A DNA stretch of 64,000 nucleotides from Pseudomonadota bacterium (lineage in GTDB: Bacteria > Pseudomonadota > Alphaproteobacteria > Caulobacterales > Caulobacteraceae): positions 1-64,000 of the forward strand of contig JAEWJI010000063.1 in assembly GCA_023386645.1 (NCBI GenBank), given 5' to 3'. This document shows positions 62,447-64,000 of the stretch, one piece after another. Both the position numbers and the translations under genes were made by a program. Positions within the stretch are counted from its first letter, which is position 1; each line of letters begins with the position of its first letter. The notes beneath the pieces are model-generated. The model did not search any database and had not been told where the DNA came from. It was given only the letters and a program-made list of their open reading frames with translations.

Positions 62447-64000
62447 ATGCCAACACCCCCCATCGAGCGCATCCGGAATTTTTCGGTGGTCGCCCACATC
62501 GACCACGGCAAATCGACGCTGTCCGACCGGTTGATTCAATTCACCGGCGGCCTGAGCGCGCGCGAGATGTCGGCGCAAGTTCTCGACAACATGGAGATCG
62601 AGAAGGAGCGGGGGATCACGATCAAGGCCCAGACCGTCAGACTAGCATATACGGCCCAGGATGGCCAGGAATATATTCTTAACCTGATGGACACCCCGGG
62701 CCACGTGGACTTCGCCTATGAAGTCTCGCGCTCGCTCGCCGCGTGCGAGGGCAGCCTGCTCGTCGTGGACGCGTCGCAGGGGGTCGAGGCCCAGACCCTG
62801 GCCAACGTCTACCAGGCCATCGACAACAACCACGAGATCGTGCCGGTCCTGAACAAGATCGACCTGCCGGCGGCGGAGCCGGAGCGGGTGCGCCAGCAGA
62901 TCGAGGACGTGATCGGCATCGACGCGTCCGAGGCGGTGGAATGCTCCGCCAAATCGGGCCTCGGCATCGAGGCCGTGCTGGAGGCCATCGTCACCCGCCT
63001 GCCGCCGCCCAAGGGCGATGCGAATGCGCCGCTGAAGGCCATGCTGGTCGACGCCTGGTACGACCCCTACCTGGGCGTGGTGCTGCTGGTCCGCGTGTTC
63101 GACGGGGTGCTGAAGGCCGGGCAGCGGGTCAAGTTCATGCAGAACGGCTCGACCCACCTGGTCGACAGGGTCGGCGTCTTCCTGCCCAAGAACACCCCGG
63201 TCGAGCAGCTGGGCCCCGGCGAGGTCGGCTTCATCACCGCCCAGATCAAGGAGGTCGCCCACGCCGCCGTCGGCGACACCATCACCGACGAGAAGAAGCC
63301 GACGGCCGAGCCCCTGAAGGGGTTCAAGGAGGTCCAGTCGGTGGTCTTCTGCGGCCTGTTCCCGGTCGATGCGGCGGACTTCGAGGACCTGAGGGCCGCC
63401 ATCGCCCGCCTGCGCCTGAACGACGCGTCCTTCACCTACGAGATGGAGAGCTCGGCCGCGCTGGGCTTCGGCTTCCGCTGCGGCTTCCTGGGGCTGCTGC
63501 ACCTGGAGATCATCCAGGAGCGTCTGAGCCGCGAGTTCAACCTCGACCTGATCGCGACCGCCCCGTCGGTGGTCTACAAGCTCAAGCTGCGGGACGGGTC
63601 CGAGATCGACCTGCACAACCCGGCCGACCTGCCGGACGTGATGCAGATCCTTGAGATCAGCGAGCCCTGGATCCGCGCCACCATCTTCACGCCCGACGAA
63701 TACCTGGGCGGGGTGATCAAGCTGTGCCAGGACCGGCGGGGCCAGCAGACGGAGCTCTCTTACGTCGGCAGCCGCGCCATGGTCATCTACGACCTGCCGC
63801 TGAACGAGGTGGTGTTCGACTTCTACGACCGGCTGAAGTCGATCTCCAAGGGCTACGCCTCCTTCGACTACGAGCTCTCGGACTATCGCCCCGGCGACCT
63901 GGTGAAGATGTCGATCCTGGTCAACGGCGAGCCGGTCGACGCCCTGTCGATGCTGGTCCACCGCTCACGCGCCGAGACGCGCGGCCGCGGCATGGTGGAG
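62447..64000 (+). CDS. lepA: Elongation factor 4 (LepA), 3' end beyond window
   Basis: The first 518 codons are present; the family has about 600, so the C-terminal domain is cut off by the window edge. The G-domain shows [48 protein letters not shown] and LNKIDLP. Later domains contain [18 protein letters not shown] [19 protein letters not shown] and [19 protein letters not shown]. LepA is a ribosome-bound GTPase that helps translation initiation or back-translocation under stress. It diverges from the RND operon. No strong ribosome site precedes the ATG. Confidence 0.97.
   Translation, partial: MPTPPIERIRNFSVVAHIDHGKSTLSDRLIQFTGGLSAREMSAQVLDNMEIEKERGITIKAQTVRLAYTAQDGQEYILNLMDTPGHVDFAYEVSRSLAACEGSLLVVDASQGVEAQTLANVYQAIDNNHEIVPVLNKIDLPAAEPERVRQQIEDVIGIDASEAVECSAKSGLGIEAVLEAIVTRLPPPKGDANAPLKAMLVDAWYDPYLGVVLLVRVFDGVLKAGQRVKFMQNGSTHLVDRVGVFLPKNTPVEQLGPGEVGFITAQIKEVAHAAVGDTITDEKKPTAEPLKGFKEVQSVVFCGLFPVDAADFEDLRAAIARLRLNDASFTYEMESSAALGFGFRCGFLGLLHLEIIQERLSREFNLDLIATAPSVVYKLKLRDGSEIDLHNPADLPDVMQILEISEPWIRATIFTPDEYLGGVIKLCQDRRGQQTELSYVGSRAMVIYDLPLNEVVFDFYDRLKSISKGYASFDYELSDYRPGDLVKMSILVNGEPVDALSMLVHRSRAETRGRGMVE

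Overview
This window is an ordinary-looking stretch of core chromosome from a GC-rich alphaproteobacterium, most likely a Caulobacteraceae member close to Brevundimonas. The reasons are a CpdR cell-cycle response regulator, a PleC-like PAS histidine kinase overlapping glnE, a CycHJKL-type cytochrome c maturation operon without ccmG, a lone cobT and an Rnk-type regulator. No phage, insertion sequence, CRISPR array or rRNA is visible. Two tRNA genes (Val-GAC, Leu-CAA) are present.

Layout. 1-6.9 kb: the Tol-Pal envelope cluster (tolA 3' end, tolB, pal, cpoB), then tilS and ftsH, closed by a good terminator. 6.9-13.7 kb: rnk, a membrane acyltransferase, a membrane protein coupled to a winged-helix regulator and a YdeI protein, folP, thiD, a nucleotidyltransferase and a PhzF protein. 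13.7-16.7 kb: a small secreted basic protein diverging from a PepSY-like/PhoP/PhoQ operon. 16.8-25.9 kb: an unrecognised 451-residue protein, ccmI-ccmE-ccmF-ccmH, a Do-type periplasmic protease and a second two-component pair. 25.9-31.3 kb: glnE facing the PleC-like kinase. 31.3-36.1 kb: a conserved unknown, a CBS protein, an ALDH7-type dehydrogenase and a CPA2 antiporter. 36.1-39.2 kb: tRNA-Val, a small exported protein, cpdR, hutG, a candidate small RNA and a DUF599 protein. 39.2-44.6 kb: ppa, cobT, a phytase-esterase-like lipoprotein and the leftward exoD-dsbB-coq7 group. 44.7-49.9 kb: hppD and a fumarylacetoacetase-like gene (tyrosine breakdown) around an isoaspartyl peptidase and small unknowns. 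50-57.8 kb: tRNA-Leu, a Bcr/CflA pump, an M1 aminopeptidase of the LTA4-hydrolase type, nhaA and a TonB-dependent receptor. 58-64 kb: a leftward RND efflux pair diverging from lepA, which runs off the end.

The genes mostly serve envelope integrity (Tol-Pal, Do protease, FtsH, DsbB), signalling and cell cycle (PhoPQ-like, second two-component pair, PleC-like, CpdR), cytochrome c and quinone biogenesis, folate/thiamine/cobalamin steps, and ion or drug transport.

The most interesting signals are non-coding. First, a short leftward transcription unit at 38.25-38.36 kb has a near-consensus promoter, a UUCG-capped 5' hairpin, an exposed anti-Shine-Dalgarno tract and an intrinsic terminator that also encodes the end of hutG. 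It looks like a small RNA. Second, the PhoPQ-like operon carries a GTTCAG-N5-GTTCAG direct repeat placed so that transcription would start at the first start codon (a leaderless mRNA). Third, a family of small GC-rich palindromes lies between or at the ends of genes, and a double hairpin lies inside tilS. All of these come from reading the sequence; none has been tested.
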